64,000 nt of DNA from an uncultured Mordavella sp. (lineage in GTDB: Bacteria; Bacillota; Clostridia; Lachnospirales; Lachnospiraceae), in the NCBI GenBank assembly GCA_902406105.1, contig CABPCP010000005.1, forward strand, positions 1-64,000, given 5' to 3'. How positions within the stretch are numbered: the first letter of the stretch is position 1; every line of letters begins with the position of its first letter. The notes below the pieces were generated by a model. That model worked only from the letters and a program-made list of their open reading frames with translations. It did not search any database and had not been told where the DNA came from. This document shows positions 17,992 through 25,873 of this stretch, piece by piece. A program made the position numbers and the translations under genes.

Positions 17992-18609
17992 ATGTTGAAT
18001 TTTCTCTGGGCCGGCATGATTCTGATCGGTATTCTTTTCGCCGCTTTCACCGGCCGTATCCCGGACATTACCAACGCTGCCATTGACTCTTCTAAGGAAG
18101 CCATCACTCTTTGTATTACTATGATGGGGGTTATGTCTTTATGGGTCGGGTTGATGGAAATCGCCAGAAACGCGGGCGTAATCCAAAGCGCGTCCCGGCG
18201 GCTGCGCCCTCTTCTGCGCTTTTTATTTCCCAGTCTTCCTCCGGGTCATTCTTCTGAGCCTTATATTCTTACCAATATGATCGCAAATTTTCTTGGGCTT
18301 GGCTGGGCCGCGACTCCGGCCGGATTGAAGGCGATGGAGGAATTATCGAAGCTGGAAGACGACCGGCGGCTTATGCGCCTCCCTGGTCCTGTAAGGAAAA
18401 AGGGAACTGCCAGCAATGAGATGTGCACCTTCCTGATCATTAATATTTCTTCCCTGCAGTTGATCCCGGTCAATGTGATCGCCTATCGGAGCCAATACGG
18501 AAGTGTGGATCCGGCCTCTATTGTAGGCGCCGGAATTCTGGCTACTACAGTGAGCACAGGCGTTGCTGTCATCTTCTGCCGGCTGATGGACCGGAAACGA
18601 AAGCGCTGA
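17992..18609 (+). CDS. spmA: Spore maturation protein A
   Basis: 205 residues, an integral membrane protein with N-terminal MLNFLWAGMILIGILFAAFTGR and the conserved ITLCITMMGVMSLWVGLMEIARNAGVIQ. The gate-like signature follows as ILTNMIANFLGLGWAATPAGLKAMEELSKL, then ASNEMCTFLIINISSLQLIPVNVIAYRSQYGS. It partners SpmB in spore core dehydration and heat resistance. It is on the plus strand here, separate from spmB, and only 11 bp from the convergent kinase gene. Confidence 0.92.
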   Translation: MLNFLWAGMILIGILFAAFTGRIPDITNAAIDSSKEAITLCITMMGVMSLWVGLMEIARNAGVIQSASRRLRPLLRFLFPSLPPGHSSEPYILTNMIANFLGLGWAATPAGLKAMEELSKLEDDRRLMRLPGPVRKKGTASNEMCTFLIINISSLQLIPVNVIAYRSQYGSVDPASIVGAGILATTVSTGVAVIFCRLMDRKRKR

Positions 18610-18620
18610 CTTTCGCGGGA

Positions 18621-19529
18621 TCACCCTTTTCCGCCGGATTGCTTTTCTGGAAATGCTACTGCCACTGACAGCCAGCCCGCTTCATAATCCGCTCGAATCT
18701 GGCCGCCCATCCGCTCCACCAGTGTTTTGGCGATAGAAAGTCCCAGACCGGTGGAGTTTCTCCCTGTCTCTACAGTATAGAACCGGTCAAAAAGCCGTGC
18801 GGCAGTTACCGCATTCAATCCGGCGGATGGATTGGAAAATGTGATCCGTCCGCCTGGTTCCATTTCAACACGAAACGCCCCTTCCCCGTATTTTATCCCA
18901 TTGCTGATGATGTTTCCAAATACGCGGCGCAAGGCATCCCGGTCTGCGGTCCGTTCTACCTTTTCTTTTGGGAGCTGGATCCTTGGCGTGATTCCCTCCT
19001 CTTGAAAAAGTACATATGCCGCGGCCAAGCTCTCCTCCAGCACTGCCCCTATATCCACTTTTTCTTCCGCCAGTTCTTCTGTTGAGAGAATAATAGAATA
19101 GCGAAACATTTCTTCCGTCAGCTTTTTCATCGCTTCTGCCCGGTTATTGATCAGTTCCAGGTATCGTCTTCCTGTCCGCGCAAGTTCTTCTTCTCTTAGC
19201 AGACGGACATATCCCAAGATTCCTGTCAAAGGAGTGCGCAGATCATGAGAAATATTTGTAACTGCTTCTTTTAATTCCTGGTCGCCCTGCTGAAATCTGC
19301 GGCGCTTTTGATGAAATATGGCAAGTTGACGATTCAGATCCGCCGCAAGGCGGCACATCCTGGAATCACGGCTTGAAATGGCAATCCTCCCGTTGGTATC
19401 CTCCTGACAGCAATGGGCAAATTGTTCCCGGATTTCTTCCGCCGCCTTACGTATTCCGCAGATTTTTATTCCCAAGACCGCTGATAATACCAACAGCACA
19501 AGGCACAAAACACTAAGCCATATTTCCAT
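18621..19529 (-). CDS. Sensor histidine kinase of the ABC-linked two-component system
   Basis: 302 residues. One N-terminal membrane segment (residues 4-24), no extracellular sensor domain, a short linker, then the dimerisation/phosphoacceptor helix NISHDLRTPLTG with His95 and a HATPase domain with NIISNGIKYGEGAF (N box), FDRFYTV and GLGLSIAKTLVERMGG. Lack of a sensor domain is typical of kinases that read the state of an ABC transporter or an antibiotic at the membrane. It is last in the regulator-ATPase-permease-kinase run, 51 bp after the permease. Confidence 0.93.
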   Translation of the reverse strand: MEIWLSVLCLVLLVLSAVLGIKICGIRKAAEEIREQFAHCCQEDTNGRIAISSRDSRMCRLAADLNRQLAIFHQKRRRFQQGDQELKEAVTNISHDLRTPLTGILGYVRLLREEELARTGRRYLELINNRAEAMKKLTEEMFRYSIILSTEELAEEKVDIGAVLEESLAAAYVLFQEEGITPRIQLPKEKVERTADRDALRRVFGNIISNGIKYGEGAFRVEMEPGGRITFSNPSAGLNAVTAARLFDRFYTVETGRNSTGLGLSIAKTLVERMGGQIRADYEAGWLSVAVAFPEKQSGGKG

Positions 19530-19580
19530 TGTCCCGCTCCTTCTTTGGATTTCTCATTTTTAATCGTTTTCTTCTCTCTT

Positions 19581-20405
19581 CTATTTTAAATCTTTCTTTT
19601 CAAACAGCCAGATTCCGACTCCAGTGGCCGCGGCAATTATTCCCAAAGAATACAGCGCCATCGCCGCCGGATGGACTGCCATCTGTCCCGCAAGCTGGAA
19701 TCCCTGCCCTGTAGGAAGGAAGTCCGCAAGAAACTGCAGCAGTTTCCGTTCCCCTTCTGTGGGATAGGCGGGATTTGGCACAGTTTCTATCAAGAATTCT
19801 CCATTGATGCTGGTTGCCTGTTCCACCATCTCCGGCTGGCTCAAAAGGTTCAAAAGCCCACTGGCCAGCATCAAAAAACCAAAGATCAGTCCCATACTGA
19901 TTACCGCGGCCGCCGCTTTATTGGCGCAAAGCATGGATAACAGATTGAAAAGCGCCGCGTATACAAGGATGAGCAGAACTGCATCCACCATCTGCCAAAT
20001 CAAGGCCGAAGGCTTTGTCTCAAAAAACCCAAACGTCGGAATTCCCACTGCGCACACCAGCAAGAGGTAGGCCACATAAAATGCCAGGTTCCCAAAGGCA
20101 CAAGTCAGAAAATTCGCAAAATAAATCTCTTTCCTCCCATGGCCCGCGATCACCTTATTACGGATCGTTCCGTCACTATAGTCGGCTCCTATATACATCG
20201 TGACAAACGCGGCGGCCGCGATCCCAATCATGGCGATCAGATTCAGAAAGAAATCATCAATCTGTACATCCAATCCGTAATTGACCATTTCATTATGCTC
20301 TGAGAGAAGCATAAAGCCGCCAAACGCCAGACAGACCGCCAAGCAGACCCAGAAAGTCCCGCTCTTCTTAAGGCGCATAAGATTAGCTCCCAACAGCTTA
20401 CGCAT
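19581..20405 (-). CDS. ABC-2 type transporter permease (BcrB/LanE-like)
   Basis: 274 residues with six predicted membrane segments. It starts MRKLLGANLMRLKKSGTFWVCLAVCLAFGGFMLL and contains AAFVTMYIGADYSDGTIRNKVIAGHGRKEIYFANFLT, the region typical of ABC-2 permeases in bacitracin and lantibiotic self-protection. ATG 20405 is chosen because AGGAGG lies eight bases upstream; an upstream in-frame GTG is part of that ribosome binding site. The start overlaps the end of the ATPase gene by 8 bp, so the two are translationally coupled. Confidence 0.88.
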   Translation of the reverse strand: MRKLLGANLMRLKKSGTFWVCLAVCLAFGGFMLLSEHNEMVNYGLDVQIDDFFLNLIAMIGIAAAAFVTMYIGADYSDGTIRNKVIAGHGRKEIYFANFLTCAFGNLAFYVAYLLLVCAVGIPTFGFFETKPSALIWQMVDAVLLILVYAALFNLLSMLCANKAAAAVISMGLIFGFLMLASGLLNLLSQPEMVEQATSINGEFLIETVPNPAYPTEGERKLLQFLADFLPTGQGFQLAGQMAVHPAAMALYSLGIIAAATGVGIWLFEKKDLK

Positions 20406-21312
20406 GGCTTTCACCTCCTACCAGATTAATGAAATACCCCTCCAGGCTTTCGTCTTTCTCGCGCAAAGTCTTGATCTTACATCCCTCTGCCGCCAGAGCA
20501 AGCGTAAGCTCTGTCACTTCAATCTGCCCGTAAATGTCGGCTTCTGTTTCCGATAAAATCGTATATGGTATTTTACGCTTGTCCATTACCCGTGTCAGCG
20601 CCTGGACATCCGATACCTCCACATGGATACATTTCTGACAGTTTTGTTCCAGTTCCCTTGCGCTGATCTCCTTGACCATCTGTCCATGGTCGATAAATCC
20701 ATAATGAGTGGCAAGCCTGGACAATTCTCCCAGAATATGGCTGGAAATCAAAACAGTGATCTGATACTCACGGTTTAATTTTAGGATCAGCTCCCGCATT
20801 TCCACGATGCCTTGAGGATCCAGTCCATTTGTCGGTTCATCTAAAAGCAGGAAGTCCGGGTTCCCTGCCAGCGCTACAGCAATTCCGAGCCTCTGGCGCA
20901 TTCCCAGCGAGAAATCCTTGGCCTTCTTTTTCCCGGTATCCGGCAGGCCTACTAAATTGAGCAGTTCCCCAATTCCATCTTCGGAAGGAAGCCCGATGAT
21001 GCGGTATTGCTGCCTAAGATTCTCTTCTGCCGTCATGTGCTGATAGACGGACGGCGTCTCTACCACCGCGCCGATCCTGCGTCTGGCTTTGAGGATCTCC
21101 TTCTCTTGATTCCCGGTTCCGTAAAGGGTATAGGTTCCTCCAGTAGGTTTTTGCAGGCCGCAGATCAAACGGAGCAGAGTCGTCTTCCCCGCTCCATTTT
21201 TCCCTACAAATCCGTAGATCGCGCCTTTTGGCACATGCAGTGTCACATCGTCTAAGGCTTTAAAATGCCTGTATTTTTTCTGCAGATGACTGGTTGTTAA
21301 GACATATTCCAT
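20398..21312 (-). CDS. ABC transporter ATP-binding protein (BcrA-like)
   Basis: 304 residues with Walker A GKNGAGKTTLL (~residue 37), Q-loop, signature FSLGMRQRLGIA (~138), Walker B PDFLLLDEPTNGLDPQG and H-loop LISSHILGELSRLATH. The ~90-residue C-terminal extension (KCIHVEVSDVQAL...) is typical of BcrA/LanF ATPases. With the permease it probably exports or senses a peptide antibiotic or similar membrane-active compound (inference from family and two-component context). AGGAGG precedes the ATG. A 130-bp gap with a direct-repeat array separates it from the regulator gene. Confidence 0.92.
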   Translation of the reverse strand: MEYVLTTSHLQKKYRHFKALDDVTLHVPKGAIYGFVGKNGAGKTTLLRLICGLQKPTGGTYTLYGTGNQEKEILKARRRIGAVVETPSVYQHMTAEENLRQQYRIIGLPSEDGIGELLNLVGLPDTGKKKAKDFSLGMRQRLGIAVALAGNPDFLLLDEPTNGLDPQGIVEMRELILKLNREYQITVLISSHILGELSRLATHYGFIDHGQMVKEISARELEQNCQKCIHVEVSDVQALTRVMDKRKIPYTILSETEADIYGQIEVTELTLALAAEGCKIKTLREKDESLEGYFINLVGGESHA

Positions 21313-21389
21313 ATTCTTGCCTCCTGTTTCCTCTTTCTGTCCGGGCTGTCCTTAAGATTCCCCGGCAGCATCCAGGATAGCGGTCTCCG

Positions 21390-21430
21390 GTTAAGAAATC
21401 AGTAAAGGAATTCGTAAAGAAACCGTAAAG
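21390..21430 (-). promoter_or_regulatory. Four-unit direct-repeat operator upstream of the ABC genes
   Basis: On the minus strand CTTTAC occurs three times (21430-21425, 21419-21414, 21407-21402) followed by CTTAAC (21395-21390), at steps of 11, 12 and 12 bp, roughly one helical turn. This pattern fits tandem binding by an OmpR-family dimer. It begins 13 bp after the regulator stop and ~80 bp before the ATPase start, so it probably lets the regulator induce the transporter genes separately. Confidence 0.65.
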
Positions 21431-21442
21431 ATTTCGCCTTTC

Positions 21443-22132
21443 TCATCCTTGTCTCAGCTTGAAACCAATCCCCCAGACTGCTTCAATATAGTCTTTTCCC
21501 GATAATTCCTTAAGTTTCCTGCGCAGATTGCTGATATGGACTTTCAAAGACTCTTCTGTACAGTCCGGCGTATCTTGCCCGATCCTGTCCAAAAGTATGG
21601 CTTTTGTGATCACCTGAGATGGATTCTGAAGCAATGTTTTTAGGATGGCGGACTCAGTCCTGGTCAAGTGTACCTCACGGCCATCCACCTTAACAAGCCG
21701 GCTCTCCAAATCCATAGAAATACGCTCAAATTCCAATATCGAAAGCCGCGTTTTCTCTTCTTTCTCCGTTTTTCTGAGCTGGACCTGTATCCTCGCCAGA
21801 AGCTCATCCACATCGAAAGGTTTCGTTACATAGTCGGCCGCTCCGTTTAATAGGAGCTCTACCTTATTACGCACCTCGCCTTTAGCGCTCATTATGATCA
21901 CCGGAAGATCGGCGATTTCTGGAAGTACTTTCTCCCCGGAAAGTCCCGGCAGCATAAGGTCCAGCAATACCAAGTCCGGCTTTTCTTTCTGGAACAATAA
22001 GAGAGCCTCCGTACCAGAATAAGCGCGTATTACCCTATATTCCTTTTTTTCTAAAATTTCTTCCACCATATCCCCAATATATACATCATCATCCACGACC
22101 GCGATTGTATTTCTGCTTTGTTCCCTATTCAT
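21443..22132 (-). CDS. OmpR-family response regulator of the ABC-linked system
   Basis: 229 residues. Receiver domain with acidic cluster VVDDD (14-16), phospho-acceptor D58 in LVLLDLMLPG, and Lys in YVTKPFD. The C-terminal winged helix has VHLTRTESAILKTLLQNPSQVITKAILLDRIG...SLKVHISNLRRKL...AVWGIGFKL. ATG 22132 (MNREQ) is preferred because GGAGG is eight bases upstream; an ATG 15 bp earlier lacks a ribosome binding site. It is the first gene of the module and divergent from the DUF819 gene. Confidence 0.94.
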   Translation of the reverse strand: MNREQSRNTIAVVDDDVYIGDMVEEILEKKEYRVIRAYSGTEALLLFQKEKPDLVLLDLMLPGLSGEKVLPEIADLPVIIMSAKGEVRNKVELLLNGAADYVTKPFDVDELLARIQVQLRKTEKEEKTRLSILEFERISMDLESRLVKVDGREVHLTRTESAILKTLLQNPSQVITKAILLDRIGQDTPDCTEESLKVHISNLRRKLKELSGKDYIEAVWGIGFKLRQG

Positions 22133-22246
22133 CCTAATTTCCTCCATTCTTTCTCATTGTACTATTTCTCTTTGTCATTTTCAAATTCTTAACTTTTCCT
22201 TATTTATGCAGTTTTTGCGAATTTTCATGCATTTTAGCCCATTTTA

Positions 22247-22275
22247 TTGACATTTTTGACAAATAGTGATATGCT
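22247..22275 (+). promoter_or_regulatory. Probable sigma-A promoter of the DUF819-dipeptidase genes
   Basis: TTGACA (22247-22252), a 17-bp spacer and TATGCT (22270-22275), about 60 bp before the DUF819 start. Confidence 0.65.
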
Positions 22276-22336
22276 AAATTCTGTATTAAAGAAACAGTTT
22301 CTTAACAGAGCTAATTTTTGAAAGGAGGATGAGAGT

Positions 22337-23575
22337 ATGTGGGGACATATTTTCGACCTTAACAATCCGCTTGTAGGAGCGGACAACACCTGGGTACTTT
22401 GGGCTATCTGTGCTGCTGGCGCCGCTGCTGCCATCTATCTGGAACAAAGATACGCATGGGCCGCAAAAGCCAGCGGAGCCATTGTGGCTCTTGTATTTGC
22501 CTTAATTTTATCAAATCTGGGAATTATTCCGACAGCCTCACCTGTTTGGGACATTGTCTGGGATTATGTAGTTCCGCTTTCCCTTCCGCTTCTGCTGATG
22601 CAGTGTAATGTGCGTGACATGGGGAAGGATTCCTTAAGACTTCTTGGAATCTTCTTATTTGGTTCCGTCGGCACAATGGCAGGCGCAATCCTTGGATTCT
22701 TCCTTTTAGGCAACTTTATTCCTGAACTGAACGCGCTGGCTGGCGTATTTACCGGAACTTATGTCGGCGGGTCTGTAAACTTTGCCGCGCTGGGCGAAGC
22801 GTTTGGTGTAACCGGCGAAATGCTGTCAGCCGCTACAGTCGCTGACAATCTGCTGATGGCGCTTTACTTCTTTGTACTGGTCATGATTCCGACCATCGGT
22901 TTCTTCCGCAAGAATTACAAACATCCGCATCAGGATGCGGTAGAAGCTGGATCTGTCAATAAAGAAGAAGGCGAGACCGCTGCTGCCGCTTACTGGGGAC
23001 GGAAAGAAATATCTCTGAAAGATATCGCGATGGCTGTTGCCGTTTCCTTCGTGATCGTTGCTTTGTCAGGTATCGTTGCGGACTTCCTGGGTGGAGTGAT
23101 TCCAACCTCCAATCCTGTCCTGTCTATGCTGAACACGCTGTTTGGCAATATGTATCTGTGGATCGCAACCATCTCTATGATCTGCGCAACAGCGGCCCCG
23201 GGATTCTTTGGTGAAATCAGAGGAACCAATGAATTGGGAACTTTCCTGATCTACCTGTTCTTCTTTGTAATTGGTGTTCCTGCCTCTATCCCGTTGATCG
23301 TACGGAATTCACCATTGCTTCTGGTGTTCGCGGCAATTGTCGTTATCGTAAATATGCTGTTTAGCTTTGTGTTTGGAAAGATTTTCCACTTCGATCTGGA
23401 AGAGATCATCTGCGCATCCAACGCAAATATCGGCGGACCTACCACATCTGCCGCTATGGCGGTCTCCAAAGGCTGGACGAAACTGGTCGGACCTTGTCTG
23501 ATCGTTGGTACGATCGGTTATGTAATCGGAACTTATCTTGGTCTGATCGTAGGAAGCCTTTTGGGCGCGGCGTAA
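22337..23575 (+). CDS. DUF819 family membrane protein (YjcL-like)
   Basis: 412 residues with about eleven membrane segments. Conserved DUF819 stretches are WDYVVPLSLPLLLMQCNVRDM, GVFTGTYVGGSVNFAALGEAFGV and, near the C-terminus, ICASNANIGGPTTSAAMAVSKGW. The two half-matching G-rich gates suggest a transporter with inverted-repeat architecture. The substrate is unknown; the M19 dipeptidase 120 bp downstream hints at a dipeptide or amino-acid link (inference). AAAGGAGG precedes the ATG. Confidence 0.9.
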   Translation: MWGHIFDLNNPLVGADNTWVLWAICAAGAAAAIYLEQRYAWAAKASGAIVALVFALILSNLGIIPTASPVWDIVWDYVVPLSLPLLLMQCNVRDMGKDSLRLLGIFLFGSVGTMAGAILGFFLLGNFIPELNALAGVFTGTYVGGSVNFAALGEAFGVTGEMLSAATVADNLLMALYFFVLVMIPTIGFFRKNYKHPHQDAVEAGSVNKEEGETAAAAYWGRKEISLKDIAMAVAVSFVIVALSGIVADFLGGVIPTSNPVLSMLNTLFGNMYLWIATISMICATAAPGFFGEIRGTNELGTFLIYLFFFVIGVPASIPLIVRNSPLLLVFAAIVVIVNMLFSFVFGKIFHFDLEEIICASNANIGGPTTSAAMAVSKGWTKLVGPCLIVGTIGYVIGTYLGLIVGSLLGAA

Positions 23576-23587
23576 ATTAGGTTTACA

Positions 23588-23622
23588 TACAGGGGCGGAG
23601 TTACCGTCCCTGTATTATTTTT
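23588..23622 (+). terminator. Intrinsic terminator after the DUF819 gene
   Basis: TACAGGGGCGG (23588-23598) pairs with CCGTCCCTGTA (23604-23614; one G-U pair) over a 5-nt loop, followed by TTATTTTTT. The dipeptidase downstream would depend on readthrough or its own promoter. Confidence 0.85.
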
Positions 23623-23697
23623 TCATTTTCTTTTAATGAAATCATTTCTCATTTAAAAAGTGGGCAACAGCTAGTTTCTACAAAGGAGGGCTGACTT

Positions 23698-24672
23698 ATG
23701 AACTTTGATGCACATTGTGACATTTGGACAGATGTAACTCACCATTACCTGGCTGGAGAATCCGATATTTTCCGAAAATATCACTACGAACGGCTGAAAA
23801 AGGGACAGATTGAAGGCGGAATTTTTGTAATCTGGAATGATCCGCCCTTTGACAAAGATCCCTTAAAACGTACTCATCAGATGATGGAAGCCATTTCCCA
23901 TGAAGAACCTGACTGCGCGGACATCCTGAAGATCTGCCGTTCTTATGAAGATATGGCCGCCGCTAAAGAACAGGGGAAAATGTATACTTTCATTGGGCTG
24001 GAAGGCTTAAAAAGTATTGGCGAGGATTTGGATCTGATTGACGAGTTCTATCAGTTTGGCGCAAGACACGCAAGCCTTACCTGGAATGAGGAAAATCCGC
24101 TCGCCACCGGCGCTCTTGGTACTCCAGAGCGGGGCCTTACCGAAATTGGCCGCAGAGCCGTCCGCAAGATTCAAGATCTGGGAATGATCCTGGATGTGTC
24201 CCATTTGAACGACACCTCCTTCTGGGATCTTCTGGACGCTGCCAATGGCCCGGTCGTAGCCACCCATTCAAACTGCCGTGCTCTATGCAACCAGAGGCGG
24301 AACCTGATGGACGATCAACTGAAGGCTCTGGCGGAAACCGGCGGAATGGTCGGATTGAATTCTTTCAATGAATTTGTTCATGAAGAGGAGTCAAAACAAA
24401 CCGTTGAAAACTTAGTCAAACATCTGATCCATATGGTAGAGATCATGGGGATCGATCATGTTGGATTTGGATTTGACTTCTCCGAATTCTTGTGCGGCGA
24501 TACCTTAAGTTCCTTCAGCAGCCAGGCAACACCCTACACTATTGGGCTTGAAGATGCTTCCAAAGTTCCAAATGTAATCGAAGAAATGCGGCGGGTCGGA
24601 TTTCACGAAGAAGAAATCGAGAAGATTGCTTATAAAAACTGGCATAAATTAATTCACAAAGTCATGAAATAG
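23698..24672 (+). CDS. M19 (renal dipeptidase-type) dipeptidase
   Basis: 324 residues of the amidohydrolase fold with the binuclear zinc ligands in order: H-x-D in FDAHCDIW (His6, Asp8), Glu in FIGLEGLKS, His in DVSHLND and VVATHSNCRAL, and Asp in HVGFGFDFSEF. It hydrolyses dipeptides, with D-residues tolerated at the C-terminal position in the family. No signal peptide, so cytoplasmic. AAAGGAGGG precedes the ATG. Repeat copy 5 follows six bases after the stop. Confidence 0.92.
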   Translation: MNFDAHCDIWTDVTHHYLAGESDIFRKYHYERLKKGQIEGGIFVIWNDPPFDKDPLKRTHQMMEAISHEEPDCADILKICRSYEDMAAAKEQGKMYTFIGLEGLKSIGEDLDLIDEFYQFGARHASLTWNEENPLATGALGTPERGLTEIGRRAVRKIQDLGMILDVSHLNDTSFWDLLDAANGPVVATHSNCRALCNQRRNLMDDQLKALAETGGMVGLNSFNEFVHEEESKQTVENLVKHLIHMVEIMGIDHVGFGFDFSEFLCGDTLSSFSSQATPYTIGLEDASKVPNVIEEMRRVGFHEEEIEKIAYKNWHKLIHKVMK

Positions 24673-24678
24673 TTTCCT

Positions 24679-24712
24679 GGGGCCGGGGGATTTTTAAAAA
24701 TCCCCCGGCCCC
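24679..24712. repeat. Palindromic repeat, copy 5 (core only)
   Basis: A perfect 34-bp core without the GCCCTGTCCC tail, between the dipeptidase stop and the hemolysin III-like gene. Confidence 0.93.
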
Positions 24713-24810
24713 ACTTGCTTTTTTGAAATATTGGGTATAATATGTATATATAATATTATATAGTTTTAAAAACTACGTATTGTATTTTAAATATTTCAGG
24801 AGGTTATCAC

Positions 24811-25473
24811 ATGGCTGACAGAATTAAAGAACACATTAAAGATCCTGGGAGCGCGATCACACATTTTATCGGAATGTTGATGGCGATTTTTGCCGCGGTC
24901 CCTCTTTTAATCAAAGCAGCTCAAGAACCTGAGCGGATTTATATCATATCTATTAGCGTCTATGCGCTGAGTTTGATTTTATTATATGCGGCAAGTACAA
25001 CTTATCATACCTTCGACCGTTCAAAAAAAGTAAATACCATTTTAAAGAAGATTGACCATATGATGATCAGCGTTCTGATCGCAGGAAGCTATACGCCAAT
25101 CTGTCTTCTAGTCCTGAAAGGCAGAATCGGGATCATCCTTCTCTCTATTGTATGGGGAATCGCATTGGCCGGGATCTTGATGAAGGCATTTTGGATCAAC
25201 TGCCCAAAATGGGTCTCTTCCGTTTTATATATTGGAATGGGTTGGACCTGCGTGCTGGCATTCACACAAATCCTTAATTCCATGTCTCCGGCAGCTTTTG
25301 GATGGCTGTTGGCAGGAGGTTTGATCTACACGGCAGGCGGCGTAATCTATGCATTAAAGCTCCCGCTCTTCAACCGACGGCATCGTTATTTTGGAAGCCA
25401 CGAAATCTTCCACTTATTCGTTATGGGCGGAAGCGCTTGCCATTTTATCGTAATGTACGCATTCGTCCTTTAA
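24811..25473 (+). CDS. Hemolysin III/PAQR family membrane protein
   Basis: 220 residues, seven predicted membrane segments. Family motifs: DPGSAITHFIGMLMAI at the N-terminus, YAASTTYHTFDRSKKVNTILKKIDHMMISVLIAGSYTPICLLVL, and the C-terminal FGSHEIFHLFVMGGSACHF, with Ser/His/Asp positions that bind zinc in PAQR proteins. Despite the name, hemolytic activity is not implied; family members are seen as membrane-homeostasis or hydrolase-like proteins. CAGGAGG precedes the ATG, and TATAAT-like sequences lie 60-75 bp upstream. The gene is bracketed by repeat copies 5 and 6. Confidence 0.9.
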   Translation: MADRIKEHIKDPGSAITHFIGMLMAIFAAVPLLIKAAQEPERIYIISISVYALSLILLYAASTTYHTFDRSKKVNTILKKIDHMMISVLIAGSYTPICLLVLKGRIGIILLSIVWGIALAGILMKAFWINCPKWVSSVLYIGMGWTCVLAFTQILNSMSPAAFGWLLAGGLIYTAGGVIYALKLPLFNRRHRYFGSHEIFHLFVMGGSACHFIVMYAFVL

Positions 25474-25477
25474 ATGT

Positions 25478-25537
25478 TCAAAAAGGGACAGGGCATTTTT
25501 AATTAGGGCGGGGGATTTTTAAAAATCCCCCGGCCCC
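25478..25537 (-). repeat. Palindromic repeat, copy 6
   Basis: Core 25505-25537 (one C missing from the left arm) and a full tail 25478-25504 on the left, starting four bases after the hemolysin III stop. The right arm and centre encode the last residues GPGDF and the stop of the GIY-YIG gene read on the minus strand. Confidence 0.92.
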
Positions 25538-25767
25538 ATCATCTTTTCCTTCTCTTTTCTACTCATTCTCTTAATTGCGTATTCGCGTTTCATCGCTTCT
25601 TCTTTTGTCTCAAACTCCTCGTAGTAGGCCAATTGTACCGGTCTTCTCCCCTTCGTATATTTTGCCCCTTTTCCGCTGTTGTGCTGTTCCAGCCGTTTCT
25701 TAAGATCATTTGTCCAGCCTGTGTATAAACTTCCGTCTGCACAGCGCAGAATATATGTATAATTCAT
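25519..25767 (-). CDS. GIY-YIG domain protein (UPF0213-like)
   Basis: 82 residues, essentially one GIY-YIG nuclease-type domain: [28 protein letters not shown] (catalytic Tyr, Tyr and Arg positions) and [33 protein letters not shown]. Cellular role unknown for this small class. ATG 25767 is chosen because GGGAGG lies five bases upstream and it begins the domain. The C-terminal GPGDF and the stop are provided by repeat copy 6, and copy 7 lies 64 bp upstream of the start, so the gene is enclosed by two copies. Confidence 0.9.
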   Translation of the reverse strand: MNYTYILRCADGSLYTGWTNDLKKRLEQHNSGKGAKYTKGRRPVQLAYYEEFETKEEAMKREYAIKRMSRKEKEKMMGPGDF

Positions 25768-25830
25768 GACGGCCTCCCGATCCCATGGTGTTCTTTCTCC
25801 ACTATTATAGGTGCTTTTCAGGTCATTTGC

Positions 25831-25871
25831 AATTGGGGCCGGGGGATTTTTAAAAGTCCCCGGCCCCAATT
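25831..25871. repeat. Palindromic repeat, copy 7 (core, degenerate)
   Basis: Core 25835-25867 with one C and one A of the right arm changed or lost (AAAAGTCCCCGGCCCC). Flanking AATT is present on both sides, with no GCCCTGTCCC tail. It lies three bases beyond the stop of the spoIIQ-like gene. Confidence 0.88.
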
Positions 25872-25873
25872 AA

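Noticed and set aside
24720..24810. Several TATAAT-like sequences before the hemolysin III gene as a defined promoter
   Set aside because: No -35 box with 16-18 bp spacing to any of them is convincing; the region is simply very A/T-rich, so no single promoter is called.
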